From positions 221,133 to 285,132 of the forward strand of contig NZ_WTWX01000003.1 of assembly GCF_009870785.1 (NCBI RefSeq): a DNA stretch of 64,000 nucleotides, in the 5' to 3' direction. This DNA comes from Paenibacillus sp. An7 (GTDB lineage: Bacteria > Bacillota > Bacilli > Paenibacillales > Paenibacillaceae). Both the position numbers and the translations under genes were made by a program. Positions 38,750-48,014 of this stretch are shown here, piece after piece (the stretch's first letter is position 1; every line of letters begins with the position of its first letter). The notes under the pieces were generated by a model. The model searched no databases. It was not told the DNA's origin and was given only the letters and a program-made list of their open reading frames with translations.

Positions 38750-38783
38750 GTATAAAAGAGTTGCGCTCGGTAACACTTGTTAC
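38750..38783 (+). promoter_or_regulatory. Sigma-F-type promoter of spoIIQ with overlapping palindrome
   Basis: GTATA (38750-38754), 14-bp spacer and GGTAACACTT (38769-38778) fit the sigma-F consensus, and spoIIQ is a sigma-F gene in Bacillus. GTAACA-CT-TGTTAC (38770-38783) is an inverted repeat over the -10. Confidence 0.62.
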
Positions 38784-38797
38784 TGAGGTGATAGAAA

Positions 38798-39532
38798 ATG
38801 AATGAACAAAACAAAAATCAAAACCAAGAAAATGCTCCAAAAACAAGTAATGGAGCACCTGAATCACAATCTTCATCCTGGAAAAAGCTGTTGTCCAAAC
38901 GGTGGGTATACCCGGCAGCTTACATCGCCGCAGCAGCTATTATACTAACTTTAGTGTGGGCCTACCAGGACGCTAGCATGCAGTCTGCTGTGAAAGAAAC
39001 GACAAAGCAAGTGTCTGAGAATGGCGAAGCCGTTCCTACCACTGGAGTTTTGGAAGAAGAACCGGTTACAAGTGAAGTAGAAGGCGTGTCTGAGAATCTA
39101 GCATGGCCGGTGGCAGTAGCATCGGAAGTGAACGTAGTGAAACCTTTTTATGACGCTGCAGCAACGACAGATGAGAAAGCACTTGCTTTACTAGAGTACG
39201 ATCAAACCTTTATCGCAAATGCGGGAATTGATTTAGCAAGAGCAGATGACCAAACTTTTGAAGTGAAAGCTGCACTGAGCGGTAAAGTAACTCGTGTAGA
39301 ACAACATCCGCTGAATGGAATGGTTGTCGAGATCACTCACGACAATGATCTCAAAACGGTATATCAAAGTATTGCTGATGTAAAAGTAAAACAAAATGAT
39401 GAAGTGAAACAAGGTGACACCATTGCCATCTCAGGCAAGAGTGAACTTGGTAAAGATCTCGGCAACCACGTACACTTTGAAGTGTACGAAGCAGGAAAAC
39501 CCGTTAATCCAGAGCAATTCCTGAAAAAATAA
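38798..39532 (+). CDS. spoIIQ: SpoIIQ-like forespore membrane protein with degenerate M23 domain
   Basis: A 244-residue protein with a polar N-terminus, one membrane helix (about residues 38-56), an acidic linker, and a LytM/M23 domain from about 100. The second zinc motif H224-x-H226 is intact, but in the first motif N141 replaces His (N141-AGI-D145), so the peptidase is probably inactive. The Bacillus SpoIIQ also lacks a zinc ligand; it acts as a scaffold pairing with SpoIIIAH across the engulfing membranes. Position after spoIID, before spoIIID, and the sigma-F-like promoter support the assignment. Confidence 0.88.
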   Translation: MNEQNKNQNQENAPKTSNGAPESQSSSWKKLLSKRWVYPAAYIAAAAIILTLVWAYQDASMQSAVKETTKQVSENGEAVPTTGVLEEEPVTSEVEGVSENLAWPVAVASEVNVVKPFYDAAATTDEKALALLEYDQTFIANAGIDLARADDQTFEVKAALSGKVTRVEQHPLNGMVVEITHDNDLKTVYQSIADVKVKQNDEVKQGDTIAISGKSELGKDLGNHVHFEVYEAGKPVNPEQFLKK

Positions 39533-39545
39533 AATATTTAGGTAA

Positions 39546-39587
39546 AAACAAAGAAGCAGTGGGACATGCCCGCTGTTTCTTTTGTTA
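39546..39587 (+). terminator. Intrinsic terminator after spoIIQ
   Basis: ACAAAGAAGCAGTGGG pairs (with wobbles) with CCCGCTGTTTCTTTTGT. The 3' side is T-rich. Confidence 0.72.
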
Positions 39588-39676
39588 TATAGAAAGAATT
39601 CATTTTGGGACAAACCTGTGGATAATAAAATGAAAAATAATTGATTGCTGTAAAGCTTGTCACCCCATGAAACTGT

Positions 39677-39704
39677 GAATATCTAAGCATGCCTCTCATA
39701 TAAT
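39677..39704 (+). promoter_or_regulatory. Putative sigma-E promoter of spoIIID
   Basis: GAATATCT (39677-39684) and CATATAAT (39697-39704) resemble sigma-E boxes, 33 bp before the GTG start. spoIIID is a sigma-E gene in Bacillus. The -35 match is only fair. Confidence 0.45.
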
Positions 39705-39737
39705 GTACCAAACTATCCACAGTAGGGAGGCGGGAGC

Positions 39738-40025
39738 GTGCACGATTACATTAAAGAACGGACCATAAAAATCGGACGCTGTATCGTTGAGACGAGGAAT
39801 ACGGTCCGTACCATTGCCAAGGAATTTGGCGTTTCAAAGAGCACGGTGCATAAGGATTTGACCGAACGACTGCCGGAAATCAACCCTGATCTTGCCGATC
39901 AGGTAAAACACATTCTTGAGTACCATAAATCGATTCGCCATTTACGAGGAGGCGAGGCAACCAAGATTAAATATAAAAAAACGAACGGAAAAAATCGAGA
40001 GGTGCTCGCTTCTGGGAAGTCGTAG
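39738..40025 (+). CDS. spoIIID: Sporulation transcriptional regulator SpoIIID
   Basis: A 95-residue DNA-binding protein. The helix-turn-helix TVRTIAKEFGVSKSTVHKDL spans about residues 22-41, followed by the characteristic ERLPEINPDLADQV and a basic tail. SpoIIID tunes mother-cell sigma-E and sigma-K genes. It has a GTG start with GGGAGG upstream. The neighbouring mbl gene follows after 218 nt, the conserved Bacillales arrangement. Confidence 0.97.
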   Translation: MHDYIKERTIKIGRCIVETRNTVRTIAKEFGVSKSTVHKDLTERLPEINPDLADQVKHILEYHKSIRHLRGGEATKIKYKKTNGKNREVLASGKS

Positions 40026-40243
40026 TGACCATAAAACTCACGTAGGTCAAAAAGCATACAAATACGTTGAAGACCTCCCCTGAAGTATGATATGTTAAAA
40101 GATGGTATAAGCTTAAGCACAAGACTTCTTATCTGCATGATTCGACACAAAATGTAGCTAATAGCGAGCAATGGTTGAAATACATAGGTAAGAAATAAGG
40201 AACTATTATACGATCAAAAATATCTCTTTGGGGGCTCTTTTAT

Positions 40244-41242
40244 ATGCTAAGCAAGGATATCGGTATTGATCTTGGTACGGCCAATGTGCTCATTCACGTA
40301 AAAGGCAGTGGCGTCGTTCTCGACGAACCTTCGGTAGTTGCAATTGAGAGTGGATCGAAGAAAGTGCTTGCTGTGGGAGAAGATGCACGCCGCATGGTCG
40401 GCAGAACACCAGGTAACATTATTGCAATTAGACCTTTGCGGGACGGCGTCATTGCTGACTTTGATATTACAGAAGTGATGCTCAAGTATTTTATTAACCG
40501 GGTTGGCGGCAAAAATTGGTACAGCCGTCCCCGTATTTTAATTTGTGCACCGACAAATATCACCTCCGTAGAACAGAAAGCCATTCGTGATGCAGCAGAG
40601 CGCAGTGGTGCCAAAGAGGTGTTTCTTGAAGAAGAGCCCAAAGCCGCAGCGATTGGAGCGGGCATGGACATTTATGAACCGAGTGGAAATATGGTCATCG
40701 ATATTGGCGGAGGAACCACCGATGTGGCCGTATTATCTATGGGCGAGATCGTTACAGCTTCTTCTATTAAAATGGCAGGGGACAAGTTTGACAAAGCTAT
40801 TTTGAAATATATAAAAAATAAGTACAAGCTATTGATCGGAGAGCGGACTTCGGAACATATTAAAGTATCCATTGGAACCGTAAAACTGGGAGGTCAGCAG
40901 GAAGAGCTTGATATTCGCGGACGTGATATGGTCAGCGGCTTACCTAAAACCGTGACGATCACTTCAAGTGAAGTGCAAGAGGCACTCGCTGATTCGGTAG
41001 CATCCATTGTAGCTTCGGCTAAGTTTGTCCTCGAACAGACGCCGCCGGAATTATCTGCTGATATTATTGATCGAGGTGTGATTTTAACAGGCGGGGGTGC
41101 TTTACTTAAAGGACTGGACGAGCTCTTAACGGATGAACTTCGGGTACCCGTACTGGTTGCTGATGATCCGATGCACTGCGTTGTCAAGGGAACGGGACTG
41201 ATGCTTAATCATTTGGACCGTTCTCTTAAGAAAAAGTTCTAA
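40244..41242 (+). CDS. mbl: MreB-like cell-shape protein Mbl
   Basis: A 332-residue bacterial actin. The phosphate loops are IGIDLGTANVLIHVKG and DIGGGTTDVAVLS; the adenosine site is LTGGGALLKGLDELL. The start DIGIDLGTANVLIHVKGSGV and position after spoIIID identify it as Mbl rather than MreB. Mbl filaments guide sidewall peptidoglycan synthesis. The ribosome site upstream of 40244 is modest (GGGGGC). Two flagellar genes follow 45 nt later without a terminator. Confidence 0.96.
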   Translation: MLSKDIGIDLGTANVLIHVKGSGVVLDEPSVVAIESGSKKVLAVGEDARRMVGRTPGNIIAIRPLRDGVIADFDITEVMLKYFINRVGGKNWYSRPRILICAPTNITSVEQKAIRDAAERSGAKEVFLEEEPKAAAIGAGMDIYEPSGNMVIDIGGGTTDVAVLSMGEIVTASSIKMAGDKFDKAILKYIKNKYKLLIGERTSEHIKVSIGTVKLGGQQEELDIRGRDMVSGLPKTVTITSSEVQEALADSVASIVASAKFVLEQTPPELSADIIDRGVILTGGGALLKGLDELLTDELRVPVLVADDPMHCVVKGTGLMLNHLDRSLKKKF

Positions 41243-41287
41243 TGCACCGATATAGGTAGTAGTTGTAATAATAAGGAGGGACCTGGT

Positions 41288-42172
41288 GTGATTCGAGGTC
41301 TTTATACGGCAGCTGCAGGAATGGTTGCTCAACAGCGTAAACATGATACGGTAACACAGAATATTGCTAACCTTAATACGAACGGTTACAAACAAGTGGA
41401 GAGTCTGGTTCGTTCCTTTCCGGAAATGCAGCTTAGCAGAAGCGGTGACTCCTCTAGTCCCTTCAGTAAGGTGATTGGCAGTTTAAATACAGGCGTATTT
41501 GCAGAAGAAAGCATGTCTATGAATGTACAGGGGGATCTTATACCCTCTGATAAAATAACAGATTTTGCACTATATTCAGATCTACGTGTTACAAATCCGA
41601 ATACAGGCGAAGCCATTCCTTTTGATGCGTCAGGTAAATATATCAGTGATAATGGGGATGTAATTTATAAACCGCAGGCTTATTTTACCGTGCAAGATGA
41701 GGAAGGAAACGTAAAATATACCCGGGACGGCAGTTTTCAGGTGGATGCGGAAGGCAGACTGCTAAGTTCAACAGGCTATGAGGTATTGTCAGATAATGGT
41801 GAACCTATTCGATTGACAGGCGCCATGAATCAATTTAAAGTGGACGAGCAAGGACAGCTAGTGAATCCTCTTACAGGAAGAGTCACAGGTGAGAGACTTG
41901 GTATTACCATCGTGGATGACCCATATCAGCTAGTCAGAGAAGGTAATGGGAATTATGTGCTAAGCTCGGGTCGTGCGGGATCAGCGCGACTGCTTGGAGC
42001 AGAAGACCGGGTTCAAGTAAAGCAGGGATTCTTGGAACGTTCAACAGTGGATTCAGCGCAGTCGATGGTTGATTTAACAGCAGCTCTTCGAGCCTATGAA
42101 GCCAATCAGAAAGTAATTCAATTTTACGATAAAAGCTTGGAAAAAGCCGTAAATGAAATCGGGCGTGTGTAG
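41288..42172 (+). CDS. flhO: Flagellar hook-basal body protein FlhO (FlgF/FlgG family)
   Basis: A 294-residue flagellar rod/hook-type protein. The N-terminal rod motif (TAAAGMVAQQRKHDTVTQNI then ANLNTNGYK) and the C-terminal helix (STVDSAQSMVDLTAALRAYE then ANQKVI) are the paired coiled-coil segments typical of rod, hook and hook-associated proteins. In Bacillus the flhO-flhP pair encodes distal/proximal rod components downstream of mbl. It has a GTG start with AAGGAGGG upstream. Its presence implies that the organism is, or was, flagellated. Confidence 0.93.
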   Translation: MIRGLYTAAAGMVAQQRKHDTVTQNIANLNTNGYKQVESLVRSFPEMQLSRSGDSSSPFSKVIGSLNTGVFAEESMSMNVQGDLIPSDKITDFALYSDLRVTNPNTGEAIPFDASGKYISDNGDVIYKPQAYFTVQDEEGNVKYTRDGSFQVDAEGRLLSSTGYEVLSDNGEPIRLTGAMNQFKVDEQGQLVNPLTGRVTGERLGITIVDDPYQLVREGNGNYVLSSGRAGSARLLGAEDRVQVKQGFLERSTVDSAQSMVDLTAALRAYEANQKVIQFYDKSLEKAVNEIGRV

Positions 42173-42206
42173 AGGTACTACATATTTTTGAAGTTTGGGG
42201 GATTAT

Positions 42207-43043
42207 ATGAATAATTCAATGATCAGTGCTCTCGTATCCATGACGAGCATGCAGCAGCGACTGGATTTGATCGCAAATAACGTTGCGAATGTAGACACGG
42301 CAGGTTACAAGAGCAAACAAGCTTCATTTGAAGATGTACTGACAGGTGTTCAGCAGCAGGCTTCCTCTTTGTCACGGGATGGCAGAGCAACGCCGCTCGG
42401 TTTTAATGTAGGCTATGGTGTGAAGATGACATCGATTACTCAAGATATGGCACAAGGGGAACTAAATGAGACAGGAAATCCCACAGATCTGGCTATTGAA
42501 GGAAATGCGCTGTTTGCTGTAGAAGTGAATGGTCAAAAAGCATGGACAAGAGCAGGTGATTTCCGTTTTGTACCGGATGAATCGGTTCAGGACCCAAATG
42601 CAGCACCGCGTATGAGACTCGTAACGAGTGATGGTTATGCTGTACTCGGCAGAGATAATCAGCCTATTACTGCACCGGCAAATGCTACGGTAGCATTTGA
42701 TTCGAGCGGTAACTTATTAGTGCGGGAGAGCGGCTCCATGAGTGCAAGAATTGCAGGGCAACTTCAACTCGTTGAACCCATGCGTCCTGAAGGGCTCGTA
42801 GCTAGCTCAGACAACTTGTTCAGCTTAATTTCTGGAGCCAGCGAAAACATGGTTTTTGGAGAAAATGCGGCAACTACGGTGCCTGAAGCGACCATTAGGG
42901 CAGGTTATTTAGAGAATTCCAATGTAGATCTAACGAGTGAGATGACGCAAATGCTTGAAGTACAGCGCACTTACCAGCTGGCTGCCCGCGCACTGAGTTC
43001 AAGTGACACGATGATGAATCTTGCGAATACAATGAGGGCATAG
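42207..43043 (+). CDS. flhP: Flagellar hook-basal body protein FlhP (FlgG family)
   Basis: A 278-residue paralogue of the preceding gene, with MTSMQQRLDLIANNVANVDT and AGYKSKQASFEDVL at the N-terminus and VDLTSEMTQMLEVQRTYQLA at the C-terminus. ATG 42207 follows GGGGGAT; a TTG 12 nt upstream lies on the ribosome site. It is co-transcribed with flhO (34 nt) and abuts the next small gene. Confidence 0.93.
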   Translation: MNNSMISALVSMTSMQQRLDLIANNVANVDTAGYKSKQASFEDVLTGVQQQASSLSRDGRATPLGFNVGYGVKMTSITQDMAQGELNETGNPTDLAIEGNALFAVEVNGQKAWTRAGDFRFVPDESVQDPNAAPRMRLVTSDGYAVLGRDNQPITAPANATVAFDSSGNLLVRESGSMSARIAGQLQLVEPMRPEGLVASSDNLFSLISGASENMVFGENAATTVPEATIRAGYLENSNVDLTSEMTQMLEVQRTYQLAARALSSSDTMMNLANTMRA

Positions 43044-43052
43044 GTGAAGGTT

Positions 43053-43253
43053 ATGACTGAAGAAAAAAAAGTAGAGAAGAAGAAGGGATCTTCACGGAAG
43101 ATCTTACGCCGGCTTCTGATTCCGCTGCTTTTGTTACTTGCTTTAATCGGAGGTATGTTAGTCGGTTATGTGGTCGTTGGCGGGAGAGATATTGGATCTG
43201 CCTTTGATTATCTAACATGGAAACATATATTTGATCTTGTTTTTGCACCTTAA
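43053..43253 (+). CDS. EpuA-like small membrane protein (annotated elsewhere as RNA polymerase subunit beta-like)
   Basis: A 66-residue protein with a very basic N-terminal third (EEKKVEKKKGSSRKILRR), one membrane helix (about 24-45) and a short extracytoplasmic tail GGRDIGSAFDYLTWKHIFD. This matches the EpuA (PF11772) family, named as an RNA polymerase beta-subunit relative on weak grounds; its function is unknown. ATG 43053 follows AGGTGA; GTG 43044 is possible. The terminator after it ends the flhO-flhP unit. Confidence 0.78.
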   Translation: MTEEKKVEKKKGSSRKILRRLLIPLLLLLALIGGMLVGYVVVGGRDIGSAFDYLTWKHIFDLVFAP

Positions 43254-43296
43254 TTGGGTAGGCAGAACGTAGTATTGTGGATCGCTTTAGAAACGG

Positions 43297-43326
43297 AACT
43301 CCTGTGAAGCAGGAGTTTTCTTTTTG
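43297..43326 (+). terminator. Intrinsic terminator after the flhO-flhP-epuA unit
   Basis: AACTCCTG-TGAAG-CAGGAGTT followed by TTCTTTTTG. Confidence 0.88.
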
Positions 43327-43535
43327 TTCCCGAAAAATGTATAATGATGGGGGACTTTGCGGTGTATACTGCAAACACAAAAAGGGCTGATTCCCTTAGA
43401 CCGTCAGTATGAACTGTGCGGCACAAAGGAACAAGCCCCTTATCTTAACCTTCACTACTGCAGTTAATGAAGGATATAATTAGTATGGACGAAGAATAGG
43501 TTGTTTATGCATGTAAGGAAGGGGTTTATAAACAT

Positions 43536-43967
43536 ATGTTAGATATTAATCAAATTCAAGAAATTATTCCTCACAGACCTCCCTTTTTATTGGTCGATAA
43601 GATCGTGGAGATCGAGGAGGGTAAACGAGCAGTTGGAATTAAGAATGTAACCATCAATGAACCCTTCTTCACAGGTCATTTTCCAGGCTATCCGGTAATG
43701 CCGGGCGTACTTATTACAGAGGCTCTCGCTCAAGTAGGCGCAGTGGCTATTCTTAAAGTGGAAAGTAACCGAGGTAAGATTGGTTTCCTTGCTGGTCTTG
43801 ATAATTTCCGATTCCGCGGACAAGTGGTACCAGGTGATACGCTGGAGCTTGAGGTTGAGATCACACGTCTGAAAGGCTCCATTGGAAAAGGGAAAGCAAC
43901 CGCTCGTGTCGGTGATAAAGTGGTTGCAGAAGGCGAGATTATGTTTGCTCTATCTGATCCGCAATAG
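43536..43967 (+). CDS. fabZ: 3-hydroxyacyl-[acyl-carrier-protein] dehydratase
   Basis: A 143-residue hot-dog-fold enzyme of type II fatty acid synthesis. The catalytic pair is H48 ([13 protein letters not shown]) and E62 (LITEALAQ). The length is standard. It has a GGAAGGGG ribosome site. The 160 nt before it contain a loosely paired inverted repeat (AAGGGCTGATTCCCTT near 43382 with AAGGAACAAGCCCCTT near 43426) that could fold in the leader; no known element was recognised there. Confidence 0.96.
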   Translation: MLDINQIQEIIPHRPPFLLVDKIVEIEEGKRAVGIKNVTINEPFFTGHFPGYPVMPGVLITEALAQVGAVAILKVESNRGKIGFLAGLDNFRFRGQVVPGDTLELEVEITRLKGSIGKGKATARVGDKVVAEGEIMFALSDPQ

Positions 43968-44076
43968 GCCGAATGTTACGGAATGAACTGCAATGAATTA
44001 TCGATTAGCTTACAATCATGAAATAACCACATAGAGAACCATAGTTACATATGGGATAAAGGAGAATGGTGACGAC

Positions 44077-45786
44077 ATGTTAAGTGAAACTGCGAAGCAA
44101 ACATGGGAACAATGGCTTAAGGATCCATCGATTGATGAGGAAACCAAACAGGAGCTAACCGATTTATCTGAAGATACGAATGAACTTGAGGATCGTTTTT
44201 ACCGGGAGCTTGAATTCGGTACAGGAGGTCTGCGCGGTGTCATTGGAGCAGGCAGTAACCGAATCAACCGTTATACGGTAGGAAAAGCAACACAAGGTTT
44301 TGCACGCTACATTAATGAAGCTCATAACGGAGAAGGAAAACCTTCTGTTGTCATCGCTCATGATTCTCGTCATTTTTCACCGGAGTTTGCTCTTGAGGCT
44401 GCTTTAGTACTCGCTGCGAACGGTATTGTGGCTAAATTGTTTACATCACTGCGTCCGACACCACAGTTGTCTTATAGTGTACGTCATTTGCAGGCGACAG
44501 GTGGAATCGTGATCACAGCAAGTCATAACCCTCCAGAATATAATGGTTACAAAGTATATAATGCTTCAGGCGGACAACTTGTGCCGGATGAAGCAGAACA
44601 AGTGATTCAGTATATTCAGAATGTAGCTTCCCTCGCTGATGTGAAAAAGCTTACGCAGGCGGATGCAGAAGCACAAGGACTGCTTGTATGGCTTGGTGAT
44701 GCGGAAGATGAAGCATTCATTGAAACCGTTGCTGCCGAAAGTTTGAACCGGGACCGGATCGCTGCTGAGTTTAGTAAAGATTTCAATATTGTCTATACAC
44801 CGCTGCATGGTACAGGAAATATGCCTGTGACAAAAGTGCTGGAGCGTATTGGATTTACGAATGTGCATGTCGTTCCTGAACAAGCAGAGCCGGATGCAAA
44901 TTTCACTACAGTGAAGTCACCTAATCCAGAAGAACGCGAAGCATTCACACTTGCCATGAAGCTAGGTGAAAAAGTGGATGCAGATATTATTATTGGTACC
45001 GATCCGGATGCGGACCGTATGGGTGCAGTTGTAAAAGATAAAGAAGGCAAATATTTTGTGCTCTCAGGTAACCAGTCCGGTGCCATTATGACGAATTATC
45101 TCCTCGAACAGCTGAAAGAGCGCGGACAGCTTCCTACGAACGGCGCAGTGGTAAAAACCATTGTAACTAGTGAAATGGGTGCTGTAATTGCGAAACATTA
45201 CGGTGCGGAAGTGTTTAATACACTAACGGGCTTTAAATATATTGGTGAGAAGATGAATGCCTTTGAAGAGACAGGCAGTCATACTTATCTTTTCGGATAC
45301 GAAGAAAGCTACGGCTATCTCGCAGGTAATTATGCAAGGGATAAAGATGCAGTACTCGCTGCGATGCTGATTTGTGAAGCGGCTGCTTATTATAAGAGCG
45401 TAGGCAAAACCTTGTATGATGTTCTTCAAGAACTGTATGAGCAGTTTGGTTATTTCTTAGAGAACTTGCAATCTCGTACCTTAAAAGGCAAAGATGGCGT
45501 AGCACAAATTCAGGCCATTATGACCGAGTGGCGTACTTCTGCTCCAGAAGAAGTTGCTGGAATTAAGGTTCAAGAGATATTGGATTATTCCACAGGTATT
45601 GATGATCTTCCTAAAGAGAATGTACTTAAATTCATTCTGGAAGATGGCTCATGGTTCTGCTTGCGCCCTTCAGGTACAGAACCGAAGATTAAAATATACT
45701 TTGCCGTTCAAGGCGACAATAATGAAGATGCTCATGCACGAATTCAGCGTCTTACGGATGAAGTTATGGGCCGTATTGATCGCTGA
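44077..45786 (+). CDS. pgcA: Alpha-phosphoglucomutase / phospho-sugar mutase PgcA
   Basis: A 569-residue alpha-D-phosphohexomutase. The phosphoserine is S149 (ITASHNPPEYNGYK), the Mg2+ loop D309-P-D311-A-D313-R, the sugar loop GYEESYGYL and the phosphate-binding RPSGTEPKIKIY. It interconverts glucose-6- and glucose-1-phosphate, supplying UDP-glucose and thus glycolipids and wall polymers; phosphomannomutase activity is possible. It is followed by a terminator and the cell-envelope block. Confidence 0.93.
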   Translation: MLSETAKQTWEQWLKDPSIDEETKQELTDLSEDTNELEDRFYRELEFGTGGLRGVIGAGSNRINRYTVGKATQGFARYINEAHNGEGKPSVVIAHDSRHFSPEFALEAALVLAANGIVAKLFTSLRPTPQLSYSVRHLQATGGIVITASHNPPEYNGYKVYNASGGQLVPDEAEQVIQYIQNVASLADVKKLTQADAEAQGLLVWLGDAEDEAFIETVAAESLNRDRIAAEFSKDFNIVYTPLHGTGNMPVTKVLERIGFTNVHVVPEQAEPDANFTTVKSPNPEEREAFTLAMKLGEKVDADIIIGTDPDADRMGAVVKDKEGKYFVLSGNQSGAIMTNYLLEQLKERGQLPTNGAVVKTIVTSEMGAVIAKHYGAEVFNTLTGFKYIGEKMNAFEETGSHTYLFGYEESYGYLAGNYARDKDAVLAAMLICEAAAYYKSVGKTLYDVLQELYEQFGYFLENLQSRTLKGKDGVAQIQAIMTEWRTSAPEEVAGIKVQEILDYSTGIDDLPKENVLKFILEDGSWFCLRPSGTEPKIKIYFAVQGDNNEDAHARIQRLTDEVMGRIDR

Positions 45787-45835
45787 TCTAAGAGCTTGTT
45801 TGATTTCTTTTTATAAGAAATGGTAAGTTAAATCA

Positions 45836-45883
45836 GGAGCCTTTCCGCACCGTTACGGGTTGTTTGGCGGAGAGGCTTTTGTG
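45836..45883 (+). terminator. Intrinsic terminator after pgcA
   Basis: AGCCTTTCCGC pairs with GCGGAGAGGCT (one mismatch) and is followed by TTTTGTGTT. Confidence 0.72.
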
Positions 45884-45998
45884 TTGGAAAGAAGACACAG
45901 GAATATACAGGAATCGTTTACATGCTGAGTTGCTAAATATTTGCGTGCTGGGCATGATATGGATTGTAAAAGGTATAAAATTTAGGAGGTACACATCG

Positions 45999-48014
45999 GT
46001 GCGTCAAAAATGGCAATATTGGAACACGGTCTCTCGTAAGTGGCTATGGATTATGGTAATTATTGGACTCATCGCTTCCATTCCTGTCATCTACGACCGT
46101 GTCACAACGGAATCCAGTTCCAAAAATGTAGAATTGGTATTCGATTATCGGGATCTTGTGGATGTAGCAGCCTATCAGGTTCACCCGCAGGACTTTATTG
46201 ATGAAAAATTGACAGAACTCAAAAATGCAGGCGTATCAACGATGGCGATGTTTGAGAGTACGCTGGATGAATTCCGTAAATCTCGTCGCATCATGATCTA
46301 CAGCAGTCTAGATGTAGCGAATATGTCAGGTGAAATTTTACCGGAGAATGAGAATTATACTTATATATTATTTACAAATGAAGAGAATAAAGAAGTCTTA
46401 ACTCCTATTATTGCGGACACATTCCGCAGACTGGAGATTCCAGTTCGTACATGGACTCATGAGGGTAAAGAAGGTTTGGTGATTGAAACACCTGTAGAAA
46501 ATGCCAACCTAAAGCCAATGACTCCGGATCCAATTACAATGAGTGATCTAGTGGATCGTGGTTTTAGTATTATGCCTCGGTTAGGTGATTCACTTCCTTA
46601 CGATCAGCAGTCCGTAGCTCAATTAATGGATATGTTTGAGAGTTTCGGCGTCAAACGAATTCTGTTTGAAGGAGATAAGGTTAAGGGATATAACGATAAT
46701 GGAGAGCTGAGAAGCTTGTCATCGTTTGCAGAGCTTCTAAATCAGCATGGTATCGGACTTGCTGCAATAGAGAATTTGAAAGTGCCGCAGCATGGTTTCA
46801 GTACCCTTGCTTATCTAACAGACTACAATGTCGTTCGTCTTATCTCCCTAAGTGAAAACGATGCGAATCTATCTCCGAAAGTAATTGCAGATCGATTTAC
46901 ACTGGCTACAAAAGATCGTAATATTCGGATGATTTACCTAAACGCAGCACCTTCACGTAGTGCACTGCAAGCAGCAGTGACAGATCCTTTGGATAACTTG
47001 CTGGATGCACTTGGGGAAGAAGGAAACGCAGTAGAACGAATGAAAGAGAATGGTTTCACCATAGGACAAGCCGAGCCATTCAAAGTACATGAAACACCAG
47101 GTCAAAAATATTTCAAAGCCGTTGTTGTAGTCGCAAGCATTGCAATGATCGCATTAATGGTATCCTACTTCATTCCATTCCTGACGTTGCCAGCCTTTGT
47201 GCTAGGAATACTCGGAAGCGGCGGATTATATGTACTTAGACCGTCTCTAATGGAACAAGGTGTCGCTCTACTCGTTGCGATCAGTGCTCCGACGATTGCG
47301 ATGGTGCTTGCCGTACGCCGTATTAATGCAATGCAGCTGAGAAATTCGAATCTTTCAGTGAGGGATCGTGTGACACAAGCGCTTATCTTATTTGTTCGAA
47401 CATCGCTGTTGTCCTTCCTTGCTGTTCCGTTCATGATTGCGCTGCTGAATAACATTACGTATGCACTTGTGATTGAACAATTTAGAGGCGTAAGTCTATT
47501 GCACTTAGCTCCGATTGCACTTACGGCATTCTATATTCTGTTCTACCGGAAAGCTTTAAGTATGGCTCTGATCCGTAAACTGCTGAATCAGCCGATCACT
47601 CTTTTGTGGATACTGGCAGCGGGTATCATAGGTATGGTAGGCTATTACTATCTGACCCGTACAGGGAACTCGGGCAGTGTAACTCCAATTGAAATGGTAT
47701 TCCGGACATTCTTGGAAGATACCTTTGGCGTACGTCCTCGTAACAAGGAATTTTTACTGGGGCACCCTATGTTTATTTTAGGAGCGTTTATTGCTCTTAA
47801 ATATCGTAATGGAATTTATTTAATGATTATTGCATCGATTGCTCAGTTGTCTATGGTGGATACGTTCGCTCATATTCATACACCAGCGCATCTTTCCCTT
47901 ATTCGTGGGGTGTTAGGTCTCGGACTTGGTCTCATCGTTGGATTGATTGCAATTGTGGTGTGGCAAGTTTTGGAAGGATGTTGGAAAAAATGGTCACCAC
48001 TACTAAGAAGATAG
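45999..48014 (+). CDS. DUF5693 polytopic membrane protein linked to csaB
   Basis: A 671-residue protein. It has one N-terminal membrane helix (about 13-33), a large outside domain of some 330 residues with alternating strands and helices (VFDYRDLVDVAAYQVHPQDF at its start), then about eight membrane helices in the C-terminal 300 residues. This is the architecture of DUF5693, which I recall as commonly found beside csaB. No catalytic motif is recognisable. GTG 45999 follows AGGAGG with 9-nt spacing; the open frame extends 45 codons further without a ribosome site. It overlaps csaB. A role in making, moving or attaching the secondary cell wall polymer is a reasonable guess, no more. Confidence 0.75.
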   Translation: MRQKWQYWNTVSRKWLWIMVIIGLIASIPVIYDRVTTESSSKNVELVFDYRDLVDVAAYQVHPQDFIDEKLTELKNAGVSTMAMFESTLDEFRKSRRIMIYSSLDVANMSGEILPENENYTYILFTNEENKEVLTPIIADTFRRLEIPVRTWTHEGKEGLVIETPVENANLKPMTPDPITMSDLVDRGFSIMPRLGDSLPYDQQSVAQLMDMFESFGVKRILFEGDKVKGYNDNGELRSLSSFAELLNQHGIGLAAIENLKVPQHGFSTLAYLTDYNVVRLISLSENDANLSPKVIADRFTLATKDRNIRMIYLNAAPSRSALQAAVTDPLDNLLDALGEEGNAVERMKENGFTIGQAEPFKVHETPGQKYFKAVVVVASIAMIALMVSYFIPFLTLPAFVLGILGSGGLYVLRPSLMEQGVALLVAISAPTIAMVLAVRRINAMQLRNSNLSVRDRVTQALILFVRTSLLSFLAVPFMIALLNNITYALVIEQFRGVSLLHLAPIALTAFYILFYRKALSMALIRKLLNQPITLLWILAAGIIGMVGYYYLTRTGNSGSVTPIEMVFRTFLEDTFGVRPRNKEFLLGHPMFILGAFIALKYRNGIYLMIIASIAQLSMVDTFAHIHTPAHLSLIRGVLGLGLGLIVGLIAIVVWQVLEGCWKKWSPLLRR

